NCBI GenBank assembly: GCA_949358305.1
Contig: OX442318.1
Coordinates: 7,922,501-7,986,500 of the forward strand
Reading direction: 5' to 3'
DNA: 64,000 nt
From: Strigamia acuminata
Lineage: Eukaryota; Arthropoda; Chilopoda; Geophilomorpha; Linotaeniidae
Shown: positions 19,549 through 30,328 of the stretch, in pieces
Numbering within the stretch: the first letter of the stretch is position 1
How the letters are laid out: every line of letters starts with the position of its first letter
Program-made: the position numbers and the translations under genes
The notes under the pieces: model-generated
Database searches by the model: none
The model's input: only the letters and a program-made list of their open reading frames with translations
Told to the model about the DNA's origin: nothing

Positions 19549-20449
19549 TAATATGTAATGCTTCCCTGCATTACAAATCCCAGCTTGTTTAACTATGGAT
19601 GATCCCATTTCTGTCTCTGAAGTCACGTAAAATGATTGGCCAATCGATTACTAAGCAACACGTGACCAACGCCACCCATTTTCATTTCCCAGTTCACTAA
19701 TAAATTCAAAACTGGACTGGAAACGGTTAAAAATTCAATATGGCATCCAAAATCCCAATTTTCCGCTTAAAAGAACTGATTGCAGTATTTCTTTTGTTTT
19801 TTCGCCATTAAACGCGGCTAATAGACAAGTAATGGCACTTACAAACAAAACAAAACCTAGTAATTAAACTAGAGACATTTCTCAACGACTGAACGAAATT
19901 CGAACAGCAATTCTTTCTTCAGCTTGAATCAATCCATTAAGAGGAACAAGTGAGTAAAAGATGCATATGTTTGTGTGCAAACAGGAGCCCATCCATTTTG
20001 CCATTTAATTCAGCAAAGCGAAGATAGATAGACAGAAAGTAACAGAGAGCCCTGTCTCCATAAACTTAATACTAATGGTGTTCCCTACTGGGAGAAGCGT
20101 GTTACAGACAACCGTATTAAGACAACGTGTGGGAAGCGATTCCTGCAGCGCTTTTCAACCCACAAAATCCAACTTGTACCGATGCAAATTTCTATTCTCT
20201 GGTCGTTATGCTCGTTCCGCTGCGCGCTTCCAGTTTAACCGAAAAAAATATTACAAATCACGTGCCACATTTCCTATCATAACCATAAATATTTATTCCT
20301 TTTAGAATTTTTTTTTTCTTTCTTTCTTTCTCTTTTTATCGTCTCGCAGAGTGTCATACTGATATCTTTTTTCCAGTTCCCACTTTTGCATCATTTCTGA
20401 CGATGCGTATTGAATTAGCCAATCAAGCGTCAGGACATCAATGTTTACC
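19549..20449. other. Intergenic, no gene recognised
   Basis: Mixed-composition unique sequence with a 76-codon ORF at 20075-20305 (+) of no recognised family and a CTTT-rich run near 20318. Confidence 0.5.
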
Positions 20450-20890
20450 TAGGGCCCCTGCATATTTAGGGCCCAAAAAATATCAATTTATAAAAAAAAA
20501 TTTCTTTAACATTTCAAGAGGGCCCAAAAATAATACTAAACATTTTACGGATTTTTTTTAACATTTCAATAGGGCCCTTTTGTATTGTTGGGGCCCAAAA
20601 CGTAATTGGGAGACTTTTATGGATTTTTTAACGTTTCAATAGGGCCCCCAGATATTTGGGGCCCAAAAAATATTATTGAACCTATTTTTGAATTTTTTTT
20701 TTATATTGCAACAGGGGCCCCAAATATTTTTATACCAGTTAACCCAAGGGCCCGATTTGGCCTAATGCCCCAGAAATGCAAATGGCCCTTTATATTTTTA
20801 GTTACTTTTACATAATTTTGAAGCAAAAATAATCCCATTAATGCCAAGGACCCCGGGGCCCATGGGCCCATGGGCCCCATTTGGCCTTCT
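20450..20890 (+). repeat. GGGCCC-centred repeat (block 3)
   Basis: About ten GGGCCC or GGGGCCC words with ATATTTGGGGCCCAAAAAATA-like surroundings. It ends in a dense cluster of GGGGCCCATGGGCCC at 20853-20880. Confidence 0.75.
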
Positions 20891-21330
20891 GCCCCAAATT
20901 TAGCAATCCAACTTTAAAATTATTGCAATAACAAAAAAAAATTAAAAAAAATAAAAGAGTATTACAATTTTGCGTATTCCACAAAAACTAATTATAAAAC
21001 TCAGGTTTTCAAGTTTGATTAAATTTAATAAGCGCATTCTAAGATAATTCATGTTGTTTGATAATTAAGGTTGCGCGCGAGTTATTAGATTATGATTAAG
21101 ATGGCATCAAACGTGCTTGACGACTAATTTACTAAATTTACATTGTGGTCTGCCACACTGGAAAAAAAATTAATAATCGTTTGTTAGAATTCTAGTCCTA
21201 CAAAAGATATAAAAAGTAAATAAAAATTCCTTTCATGATGTTGCTTATTCGGGCCTCAAAGCACCAATTTTTCGCCATAAAAAATTCCCAGCGTAGAAAT
21301 TGCACGGCACAAAGATGAATGTGGCTTGCA
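20891..21330. other. Intergenic, no gene recognised
   Basis: AT-rich sequence; nothing recognised. Confidence 0.5.
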
Positions 21331-21339
21331 TTTTATTTA

Positions 21340-21450
21340 TGTAGCTCTCAAGGTAGAGCAGTCATCAGAAAATCTCGAGAGGAAACCAGACGCACGTATC
21401 GTGTTGTACAAGGTGAGCATCGCAACCGCCGGCTCAATCCCGCTTTATTT
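21340..21450 (+). other. tRNA-like sequence with A-box and B-box-like motifs (SINE head candidate)
   Basis: GTAGCTCTCAAGGTAGAGC (21341-21359) matches the 5' D-arm half of many tRNAs and contains a polymerase III A-box. CGGCTCAATCCC (about 21432-21443) resembles a degenerate B-box. The ~70 nt between the boxes is too long and irregular for a functional tRNA, and no anticodon stem is clear. A tRNA-derived SINE fragment is the best reading. Confidence 0.4.
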
Positions 21451-21624
21451 ACTTTGTGCCATCAAAAGATGACTTTACTTGGGCATTTCAAACTTTACCA
21501 AAACATTTTTACCATTTACTATAGGCTAATAAAACATGCCCACAATTTCAACAAAACCATCAGCCCAAATCACGCACACCTGGGGAACGAAGGAAGGAAG
21601 CACAACAACATCCACAAATATTTT

Positions 21625-22450
21625 TTTTTCATGGGCCCCCTTCCATGGGCCCCCTTAAAAAAAGGAAGCCCAAGATCCATACATATTTTTTGCATGGGCC
21701 CCCCTAAATCAAAGGGGCCCCAAGATCCATACATTTTTTGCATGGGCCCCCCTAAATAAAGGGGCCCCAAGATCCATACATTTTTTGCATGGGCCTCCTA
21801 AATAAAAGGGCCCAAAATCCATAAATATTTTTTTTGCATGGGCCCGCACCTAAAATTTATCCCTAGGGTCGCTAAGGCCCCTTAATCAATCATTTTTTGT
21901 GCCTAGGGCTCCAACATCAACTATTTTTATTTACCTAAAGCCCCTAAATCAGCTTATTTGTGTGCCTAGGGCCCAGAAATCAACTTATTTTAATGCAAAG
22001 GGCCATAAATAAACCATTTTTTGTCCCGAAGGCCCCTGAATCAACCATTTTTGTGTCTAGGACCCCTAAATCAACTTATTTTTTGAGCCTAGGGCCCCTA
22101 AATCAACTATTTTTATGCAAAGGGCCCTAAATCAACTATTTTTATGCAAAGAGCCCCTAAATCAACTATTTTTATGCAAAGGGCCCCTAAATCAACTATT
22201 TTTATGCAAAGGGCCCTAAATCAACCATTTTTGTGTGTCTAGGACCCCTAAATCAACTTATTTTTGTGCCTAGGGCCCCTAAATCAACTATTTTCATGCA
22301 AAGGGCCCCTAAATCAACTATTTTTATGCAAAGGGCCCTAAATCAACTATTTTTGCGTTAAAGGCCCATGGTTTATTTCGCAATAAAAATCTCCTCTGTT
22401 CATGTGTGGGGCCCCCGATGGTATGCTTTACCCAGGGGCCTCTAAAATCA
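21625..22450 (+). repeat. GGGCCC-centred tandem repeat (block 4), about 30 bp unit
   Basis: The left part has units of the form CATGGGCCCCCCTAAATAAAGG with 'AAGATCCATACATTTTTTG'. The right part has about 15 copies of a ~30 bp unit containing ATGCAAAGGGCCCCTAAATC and AACTATTTTT. The two parts are different sub-families meeting near 21850. Confidence 0.88.
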
Positions 22451-22934
22451 ATTTTTAAAATTATTATCAGAAACCCGTGCATTTGTCCTTTAAGTGAGGA
22501 AAAAAAAGCGATCTTCAATCACAATTTCAATGCGACTACAGAAAACGTGTCAAAAGCTTGAAAGGCCTTTTTTTAAGGTATTGCTAAAAAAGAAAGACTT
22601 TGATGCAAAGAATCCAAAGCTAACATTATTTCATCCTCCGCTTTGATGGAGTCGAACGGCTCCTGCTTGCTGACGTCATGCCGTGTCGCCATGGCAACGG
22701 TTGGCACTCGCCTCAGCAATGCAGGCACAAAGATGGTGCTAGTGGTTCATGTTTAAAGGAGACTCACATTTGCCACTTTGCACCATTTTTATCCACGACC
22801 GAATACACAATTTCTCTCGTGTCGTGTTGGATTCAATAAAAGCCAACAAAACTCCAATAGTTTGCGCCTGAATTTACGTTAATCTTCGATTTAGGTTAAC
22901 CAGAGCAGGAATAACACTTGACCACACAAGGTCA
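22451..22934. other. Intergenic with a CRE and an RFX X-box close together
   Basis: Otherwise unremarkable. It contains the palindromic CRE TGACGTCA at 22671-22678 and a near-perfect RFX X-box GTCGCC-AT-GGCAAC at 22685-22698, only 6 bp apart. CpG content is locally raised (22635-22730). No coding exon is seen on either side, so this may be the promoter or enhancer of an unseen transcript. Confidence 0.4.
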
Positions 22935-23260
22935 AGGGCCCCTAGTTAAAGGGGCCCCATGAGGATTCATGCAAAAATTTTATTTCTGCTTTTTCTTAAT
23001 TTGGGCCCCAAATGGAAAGGTTTTGGACCCCAAAACAAGCAGGGGCCTCTAAGTTAAAGGGGTCCCATGCATGTTTTTCCTCTAATTTTGGCTCAAAGGA
23101 AAAATTTTGGGCCCCAAACAAGCGTGGGCCCCTTAAAGGGGCCCCATGAGATGCCATGCAAAATTTTAATTTTTTTTTCCTAATTTGGACCGCAATTAGA
23201 AACGTTTGGGCCCTCGGATGCAAGGTTTGGGGCCCCAAAAGACGCGGGGCCCCTTGAATC
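22935..23260 (+). repeat. GGGCCC-centred repeat (block 5)
   Basis: Long ~60-100 bp units with GGGGCCCCATGA and TTTGGGCCCCAAA words. Confidence 0.7.
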
Positions 23261-23849
23261 TTTTAAAATTGACATATGAAACTATTTTGAAATGTTTATC
23301 CATTAGATTCATGCGGTTGTTTTCCACGCATAGCAACATTTTAAAAGAATAAAATAAAGAGTAAATTTTGAATCTAAAATCAATCCACGGCCAACCATTT
23401 TTTTCTTCTCTCCCGTTTCATCTTGTCAGAAAATCTTACAAATTCACTTTTTCCCATCTCCTTTTCCAAGTCCCGCTATTACAATTTCTTTCCTCCCTTC
23501 AATGCAATGTCGAATGTTAGAAATGCATTTGTCTTCATAATTACACTTTGGACATTGATCAAGTCCCGAGTTCCCAGAAATCACATCCTTTTCCAGTGAA
23601 TATTTTAGACTACCAACTCTAATTATGCCACCTACTCCCCCCGACACTTTTTTTTCACACTAAAATGTGATCGCATTACTAATGAGAAAGAAATCAACAT
23701 TTGCCGATGTGATTAATTCCATTATTTACATTGGCACACATTTGCTCCAACGCCTCAATTGTTTACTTTAAAAGACTAAACGCAATAATTATTGCAATAA
23801 AAAGAAAAAAAATTTAAATTTAAATTACCATAAATTGAAAATCTTGCCC
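23261..23849. other. Intergenic, no gene recognised
   Basis: The 67-codon minus ORF at 23444-23647 (with several cysteines) has no recognisable family. Confidence 0.5.
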
Positions 23850-24290
23850 CCCGTCCCAAATATGGGCCCCCACCTCACTTCAAAAAGCATAAAAATATGC
23901 AAATTACAATGTAATTTACATTCAATTTTTTTATTCCCCACATAAGATTACATTTTGGGGCCTCCTGAGCCTCCTGAGCCCGAAAAAACAGAATAAATTT
24001 TGGGGCCCTTGGGGGCCCTTGGAAAGATTATATTTTGGAGCCCCCTGTGGGCCAGAAAAAAATAATTGTGAAGCCTCATGGGTCAGAAAAGAAAAGAAAA
24101 CGTTAGAGGGCCCCTAAACAAACGGGCCCTAGAGAAAAAATATATTAGTGGGGCCCCAAAATATTTACAAAAACAATTTTTTTTATCAAAGAATCATCAC
24201 ATTTTCTTAAAAATTTTAAAGTGCAGGGCCCCTCTGAGCACGGGCCCCCCAAAAGTCTCAATTTGGGGGCCCTGAAGCCCTGACTGCAAT
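23850..24290 (+). repeat. GGGCCC-centred repeat (block 6)
   Basis: Irregular GGGCCCC words in an A/T-rich background. Confidence 0.65.
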
Positions 24291-24880
24291 CTGCACATTT
24301 CACACTCAGTTGTTTACATATAATTACTATACTTAAAATTAAACACAAAAAGGCGTCTAAATTGATATTTACATTTCAGCATTTTTTTAATTTCTCTTTT
24401 TTATATCTTTTGTTAGATTTATGACCAAGAGTATTTTCGTCGTAAATTATTTATGACATTTTAACGTCTGCAAAACATCTGTTAGTTACGTTATCCACGT
24501 ACAGTACATTTTTTGTATTATTTTTTTTTGTATTACATTACTAGAATCTGGACCAACATCACATCAAGACATTCTTTACAGCATTAGACGAAAGCAATGT
24601 GCACAAATATTGCAATTATCCTTGAAAACAATGACTTTTAAGCCTCCACGGTGTCTCGACTCGTGTTTACATATTCAGGGATTAGATTTGTCTGCAGTGG
24701 CGTTTGGGTATAGCTCTACACACCTTTTAACCTTTCAAATACCAACATTTTACACATTTCCCAACCGCCGTACAACCGCGTTTAAACCGAGTAAACCGAC
24801 AACAAGAAAATTCACCAAACATGTAATTCGCAGCTATTGATTGAATTAAATCAAATTTAAAAATATCCCACATCCAATGG
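24291..24880. other. Intergenic, no gene recognised
   Basis: AT-rich sequence with no supported ORF. Confidence 0.5.
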
Positions 24881-25105
24881 GGGCTCCAAGGAAAGTCCCA
24901 AGTCAAGGGCCCCCCCAAGGGCCCCATCTTAGGGGCCCAAAATCTGTAATTTTTTATTTTATTATTTTTGTTGTTGGGTCGAGTTGTGATCACATGTCAA
25001 GAAGGGCCCCATAATTCGGGGCCCCGGGCCCCAAAATTTTTTGTTATACAGTTTGAAGTTTCTTTTGTCATCAGAATATTTCTCGGGGCCCCGTTGTCAA
25101 ATGGA
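24881..25105 (+). repeat. GGGCCC-centred repeat (block 7, short)
   Basis: Five to six GGGCCCC words, including GGGGCCCCGGGCCCC at 25018-25032. Confidence 0.65.
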
Positions 25106-25745
25106 TGAAATAGAAAAATGAAAAAGCAAAGCAACAATTTTGAGGTAAATAACACTTCTTTTTCTTCTTCCCATTGAATTCACACAAGATCAAATCAAAT
25201 AACCAACTCAATTACTGCATCTAATAAAAAGAAAACGGGAGAAAAAAAATGATATAAGAGTGAAAAACTCTTCTTAAAAAAATGTCTGATTGCGGGAAGA
25301 AAAAGAGAAGAAAGAAAAGGGGAGGGAAAAAAATGGCAATTTGCAGAGCTCTTAGATCTTGCTCAAGTGAATTCGTTTTCCAAAGTGCCAATATTATCCG
25401 AGAGAAAACTGAAAAACCACATCGAATTGCATTCATTTCTTATCACCCGAGAATGAAATGACAAACTAAACATCCAACATGTTGCAAATCGATTGTCTTA
25501 AAGCAGCGCCTAATTTCTCGTCATCATTCCGAAGTTCTCTTTGTCGTGCTTCATAAAGATTAAAATCTTTTCAACATGTTTTTTTTTTTTTTTTTGTTCT
25601 GATAAAGACTCGCGATTTAATTAATTTATTGTCGTCAGTAGCAATTGCTAGGCCGATTACCGATAATTCATCAACATTTTCGTGCTCGGGGTAAACATTT
25701 TAAATTTTAAAAGTAAAGAAATCTTCACTAAATAACGATTTTTAT
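25106..25745. other. Intergenic, no gene recognised
   Basis: AT-rich, with a T-run near 25578-25596. Confidence 0.5.
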
Positions 25746-25749
25746 TAGA

Positions 25750-26260
25750 AAATTCAAGCTGATAATCAACCTAAGGGACATTTTCAAACTGATAATCAAC
25801 CGAAGGGAAATTTTCAAACTGATAATCAACTGAAGGGAAATTTTCAAACTGATAATCAACCGAGGGAAATTTTCAAACTGATAATCAACCTAAGGGAAAT
25901 TTTCAAACTGATAATCAACCGAAGGGAAATTTTCAAACTGATAATCAACCTAAGGGAAATTTTCAAACTGATAATCAACCTAAGGGAAATTTTCAAACTG
26001 ATAATCAACCTAAGGAATATTTTCAAACTGATAATCAATCTAAGGAAAATTCTCAAACTGATAATCAACCTAAAGGAAATTTTCAAACTGATAATCAACC
26101 TAAGGAAAATTTTCAAACTGGTAATCAACCTAAAGGAAATTTTCAAACTGATAAAACAACCTAAGGGAAATTTTCAAAGTGATAATCAACCTAAGAGAAT
26201 TTTTTAAGCTGGAAATCAACCTAAGGGAAGTTTTCAAGCTGAAAATCTACCTCAGAGAAA
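25750..26260 (+). repeat. 30 bp minisatellite, about 17 copies
   Basis: The unit is close to AACTGATAATCAACCTAAGG plus GAAATTTTCA. The centre is homogeneous and the flanks are degenerate. Being a multiple of three, it yields long spurious ORFs on the minus strand. Confidence 0.92.
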
Positions 26261-26860
26261 TTTTCATCAAAGGCCGAACCTCATTGGTCAATTTTAAGTC
26301 AAAAATCAACCAAGTAAATTTTCTCCATAAAATATTTCTGATTTGGCAATTTATCTTCCAAAAACACAAATGAACTAAATATATTTAGAAAATAATAAAA
26401 ATATCTGACAAAACCTTTTTAAAATTTAATAAACAAACATCACAAGGGAATCTCTTCCTCTCAGCGAAGGTGTCGCTCATCGCTGACAAAATTTCTCATT
26501 GGACAATTTTATTCCAAACTCTACTCGCTGTCTGATTGGCTACTCAAATAATCAAACTATTTTAATTTTTACATCTCAACAAATTTAACCCTCCCAAATC
26601 ACTAGAGAAATCATTCCTTTCATCTTCAAAAAATGGTGTCTAACTTGGATACAGAGAAAATTGTTTTACAAATTACATTTGTACAGGTGACTTGATAATG
26701 GCATGAAGGAAAGTAGAAAAAAAAATCGATTGGCCCACCAAGTTTACGTAACAAAAAACATTTTTGGTGCAATATTTAAAGATACCAACTTTATTCGCGT
26801 TTAATTTTAATTTTCCTATTACGAAACCTTGAATTAAAAGACGTAGACACCGTCTGTGAC
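26261..26860. other. Intergenic, no gene recognised
   Basis: AT-rich; nothing recognised. Confidence 0.5.
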
Positions 26861-26866
26861 CCTCAA

Positions 26867-27050
26867 CTAAGCTCTCTTGTAAGCATAGTCCATCATAGGT
26901 AAGTAATTTGCCTCAGCTAATTGAACTAACGTGTCGTTAATTCGAGGCAGTGGATAAACCATTTTCTTTGTTACTGCATTCAGTCGTCTCCAGTCCACAC
27001 AAAATCTCCATTTTCCGTCTCTTTTCTACGGAGCATAGCCGGAACACTTG
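26867..27050 (-). pseudogene. Relic of a Ty3/gypsy reverse transcriptase
   Basis: The minus strand reads a decayed RT segment: GKWRFCVDWRRLNAVTKK, then VYPLPRINDTLVQLAEANYL, then MMDYAYKRA and a stop. In the family the usual form is DGKWRFCVDYRRLNAVT...YPLPRIDDTLD...FS.MDLRSGY. An in-frame TAG lies just upstream (after SGYAP), and no RT sequence is recognisable on either side. It represents a different gypsy lineage from the intact element at 1-12425, whose equivalent stretch reads DPRLCIDYRPLNAVT. Confidence 0.85.
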
Positions 27051-28464
27051 TTCACTGAGCGTCAAAATGGATGTTCGGCCCGAGCAAGACAAACTGCCCT
27101 TCAAGTACTAATCAAGTTACTTACAAAATTCTTTGGGCCCAGTTAAGCCCCAATTAAACCCTCCAAAACTTCTCTTTTTTTGGCCTTCTTTTTCAGGGCC
27201 CTTATACTAGTTCTGGTCTGCACCCCATTTCACATCTGAGGCCCTGGCTGGTTTTGGCAGAAGATGAGCTGTAAATCCAATTGCATCTCCATCTATACTC
27301 CAAGCTTCAACCACAACTTGCATATCATCGGTTTAAACAGAAAGCAAACAAGTTAAGAAAACACCGCTTAATAGCGCGACCCTTCTCTTCAAATGCAAAC
27401 AAATGTTTATCCAAACTACAATTAAAAATCAATACACAACTTGGCTCCTGCTCAAATTCCTCAACAAATACAATAAAATAAAATTGAAGGGTTAAAAAAA
27501 AAATATTCTTTTCCCATCCCAGTTTTGAGAGGGGTGAACACTGAACATCCCTCAATTTATTGCATTTAGCTTTTCAAATTTGAGTATTTGTATGCCAACC
27601 AGGTGAAGTAGCATCCATAAAGAGGAGAGCGTATTTGCCAGTTTGTCCATTCGTCAGATAAAGAAAAACCTCTAAGGCACACACCAAGCTTTATACTGTC
27701 CAAAGAACCCCATACAATATTGATGCAGTTACTGCGGATGATTCTTCAAGCGAAACCATCAACCACAAAAAAAAAATAATAATAAAAGAAAAATAATACC
27801 CAATTTTCTTATAAATTAAAATTGAAAAAACTCTCTCAGGGAATTACTAAGTTCGGGGCGTAATGAGCAAAAAACTGAAAACGCTTATTAATTTACGCTC
27901 TGTCCATTACTCCAATGTGTTCCATTACCTCTGATAACCTGCCTTTCTCTTTACAGCACTACCAAACAAACTTGGGCTAATTATTTTGTTTACTTGGAAT
28001 AGAATATTCCTTAAAGGTCTAACTTTTAGCAACCGCAATCAAAAAGTCAGGTATTAACCACTCAAGATAATTGACGTTAATATGGCCGATGTTTCTTCCC
28101 GTTGCACACTTTAACAGTCGTGTTAGGGCATTCATTCACAGACCGTTTGCTGAGCTAAATCATGGGGTCCACCATCTGGAAACCGCGAGCTACTAAATGC
28201 TCTTGCAATGACAACACAGCTTTCATTCGGGTCAGTTTTCCTGCAAATTAAAACTTAACTAAAACTGAAACCGAAACTGATTTTTTTTTTGTCACCTCAC
28301 ACATCCTATCTCCATCTATAGGCAAAAATGAAAAAGTAAAAGGTCGTCTGAAACGTTTAGGTTTATCTGGTCTGATGGCTGGGAGGCTAGGAACAGCTCA
28401 CCATGCTGGTCACCTGTTTCCATTAAAACCCACAAGTTACCGTATTACTTCGTTTTAAGCGGCA
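27051..28464. other. Intergenic, no gene recognised
   Basis: It holds scattered single GGGCCC words near 27140-27250 and no supported gene. Confidence 0.5.
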
Positions 28465-28569
28465 TGCCTCTACAGCGCGAGTTTCACCAGACTGCCGGTA
28501 AACCCCGTTTAACGGCACTTTAGCAACATTCGTAAATGAAATTTCCTAAAGGTGGTAATTTCACATATA
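28465..28569 (+). repeat. Dispersed repeat with GACTGCCGGTAAACC (copy 1)
   Basis: The sequence from GCGAGTTTCACCAGACTGCC through TTTCCTAAAGGTGGTAATTTCA recurs at about 31007-31100 with substitutions. In both places it is followed by the same inverted-repeat element end (ACTCTTTCCACA...), so a compound unit was copied. Confidence 0.7.
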
Positions 28570-28995
28570 AACTCTTTCCACACTCAAGAGGAGCCCTGGA
28601 ATCTTGGCTCCCATTGGCCGAGCCATTTCACTTGTGTAGTGATACATAAAAAAAAGACCCAAAACACCAGAATTGCATTATACAAATATACAGATATAAA
28701 TAGAAGTACAGACATTGCAATAGATTTTCTGTCCTGACAAAGCAACCGATCAACTTAACGGACATGCATTTTAAAATAAAAAGAACATAAAACTTTATTT
28801 TTTAAATGGAAATTACTTTTTATTCTAGAGTAACATTAAATGTACATCATTTCAATCATTATTCCTACTGAAAAAGACTAAAAATCATAAGGAACTACTT
28901 TTCCTCGTAGCAGAAGTTCAATTACAGTTCTGAGTAATCAGACTAGGCCAATGGGAGCCAAGATTCCAGGGCTCCTCTTGAGTGTGGAAAGAGTA
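28569..28995 (+). mobile_element. MITE-like inverted-repeat element, family A (copy 1)
   Basis: The left end ACTCTTTCCACACTCAAGAG continues through GGCTCCCATTGGCC, and the right end (28940-28995) is its almost exact reverse complement for about 50 bp, ending AGAGTA. The ~425 bp body is AT-rich and non-coding. The inner parts (TTTCACTTGTGTAGTGATAC on the left, CTACTTTTCCTCGTAG on the right) are shared with elements at 36002-36395 and 41193-41595, which defines a family. Confidence 0.8.
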
Positions 28996-30161
28996 TGGCA
29001 GCAAGCTTTTTAAAGCAGCATAATACGGTAAACAGCATTAGACCTAGTCAATACTTCGTTATATCTAATCCTCGACTAATGATTAAGGTACGGTTTCTGG
29101 GGCAAGAACATCTGCCACCCGCCTCCAACTGGGTCTTTTGTGGTGTTTCAGGTCTTTGTGTAAATACAAGGTTGGGTCCTTAAGAAGTCGTCCCACAGAT
29201 CGCGACTTGCATGGCCTAAATGCTCACACAAATATTCTACTTACGGAACCTAGACTATGCAAAGTGTCATACTATTTATGTCTCTTGGTAACCTGGAAAT
29301 TACTAATAAGTTGTTAATTATTTGCTCTGAAGTGGCGCCAGCCATCGTTTCTTTGGACATTCGTGCTGCCTAAATAATTTTTAAATCATTAAGAAATTCC
29401 TGAAAAGCATTTTTGGCAAATTGGCTGGGCTTCTTTTGCAAACTGGCTTAACCCAATCAGATTTTGAAATTTTTAAGGAGAGCTTTGAGTGTTTGTTTGC
29501 ACAACATTTTCCAAGCTAGAATCTTAACGATCTGCCAATACCCTCACTGAGTTGACTCTGGAGCCGGTGATGCATGATGCCCGTTAATATGAAAAAAACT
29601 GTAGATTCTTCAAGAGAAATAAAATACGAGGCAAGACATCAAGTGTTTTGCATACCCTTGTTAGGCCCATGAGAGTTTCCCATGTGATAGTGCCGCTTCT
29701 GATTGGCAGCCACATTTGACATAAAATTTAAACAAAATTAAAATTTTCCAATTTTTTGTTATTTATTTTCATTTTGTTACTAATTCCATGCTCTTAAGCG
29801 GTAAGCTGTATTTTAATTTATAAGCTACTTAAATATTTGAATTTCACTAAGTCCGCAGTAGTTTCTGGTGATATCTCCGGGAGTCGTGTACTTATGAGAC
29901 GTCTCGTTTAATGGCTGCAGTTCTGTTGCCTTTGTGTTAAATATTTTACTTTTCAAGGGAAACAAACAGTATTCGATTCAATATTTTCCCCTTAAATTAT
30001 CTATTAAATTAGATTTTCCCCTTCTTTTCTGTTCAGATTTCTCGCAAATTCTTATGCTGAAAATAAAACACTCAAATTAAATTAAATTAAACCAAAAAAA
30101 ATTAATACTAATTCTGTCTTACAGCTTAAAAAGTCACATTTCTCTTGCATTTTAACTTAAG
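28996..30161. other. Intergenic, no gene recognised
   Basis: AT-rich sequence without a supported gene. Confidence 0.5.
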
Positions 30162-30328
30162 TCCTCGATAGTATAGTGGTTAATATCCTCGATAGTTTAG
30201 TGGTTAACATTCTCGATAGTATAGTGGTGAACATCCTCGATAGTATAGTGGTTAATATCCTCGATAGCATAGTGATTAATATCATTGGTAGTGCAGTAGT
30301 TAATGTCCTTGATAATATCGTCACCAGC
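30162..30328 (+). repeat. 24 bp tandem array derived from the 5' half of tRNA-Asp, seven copies
   Basis: Copies start at 30162, 30186, 30210, 30234, 30258, 30282 and 30306, an exact 24 bp period. The unit begins TCCTCGATAGTATAGTGG followed by TTAATA. That is the acceptor 5' strand plus D arm of animal tRNA-Asp, including a full polymerase III A-box (TAGTATAGTGG). No anticodon arm, T arm or B-box follows. The first and fourth copies are nearest to the tRNA; the last two are decayed. Confidence 0.85.

Noticed and set aside
15690-26260. CRISPR-like array reading of the regularly spaced repeats
   Set aside because: Spacers are themselves repeats, units are degenerate and the genome is eukaryotic.
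30162-30328. A cluster of functional tRNA-Asp genes
   Set aside because: Only the first 24 nt of the tRNA are repeated; no anticodon loop GTC, T arm or B-box is present.
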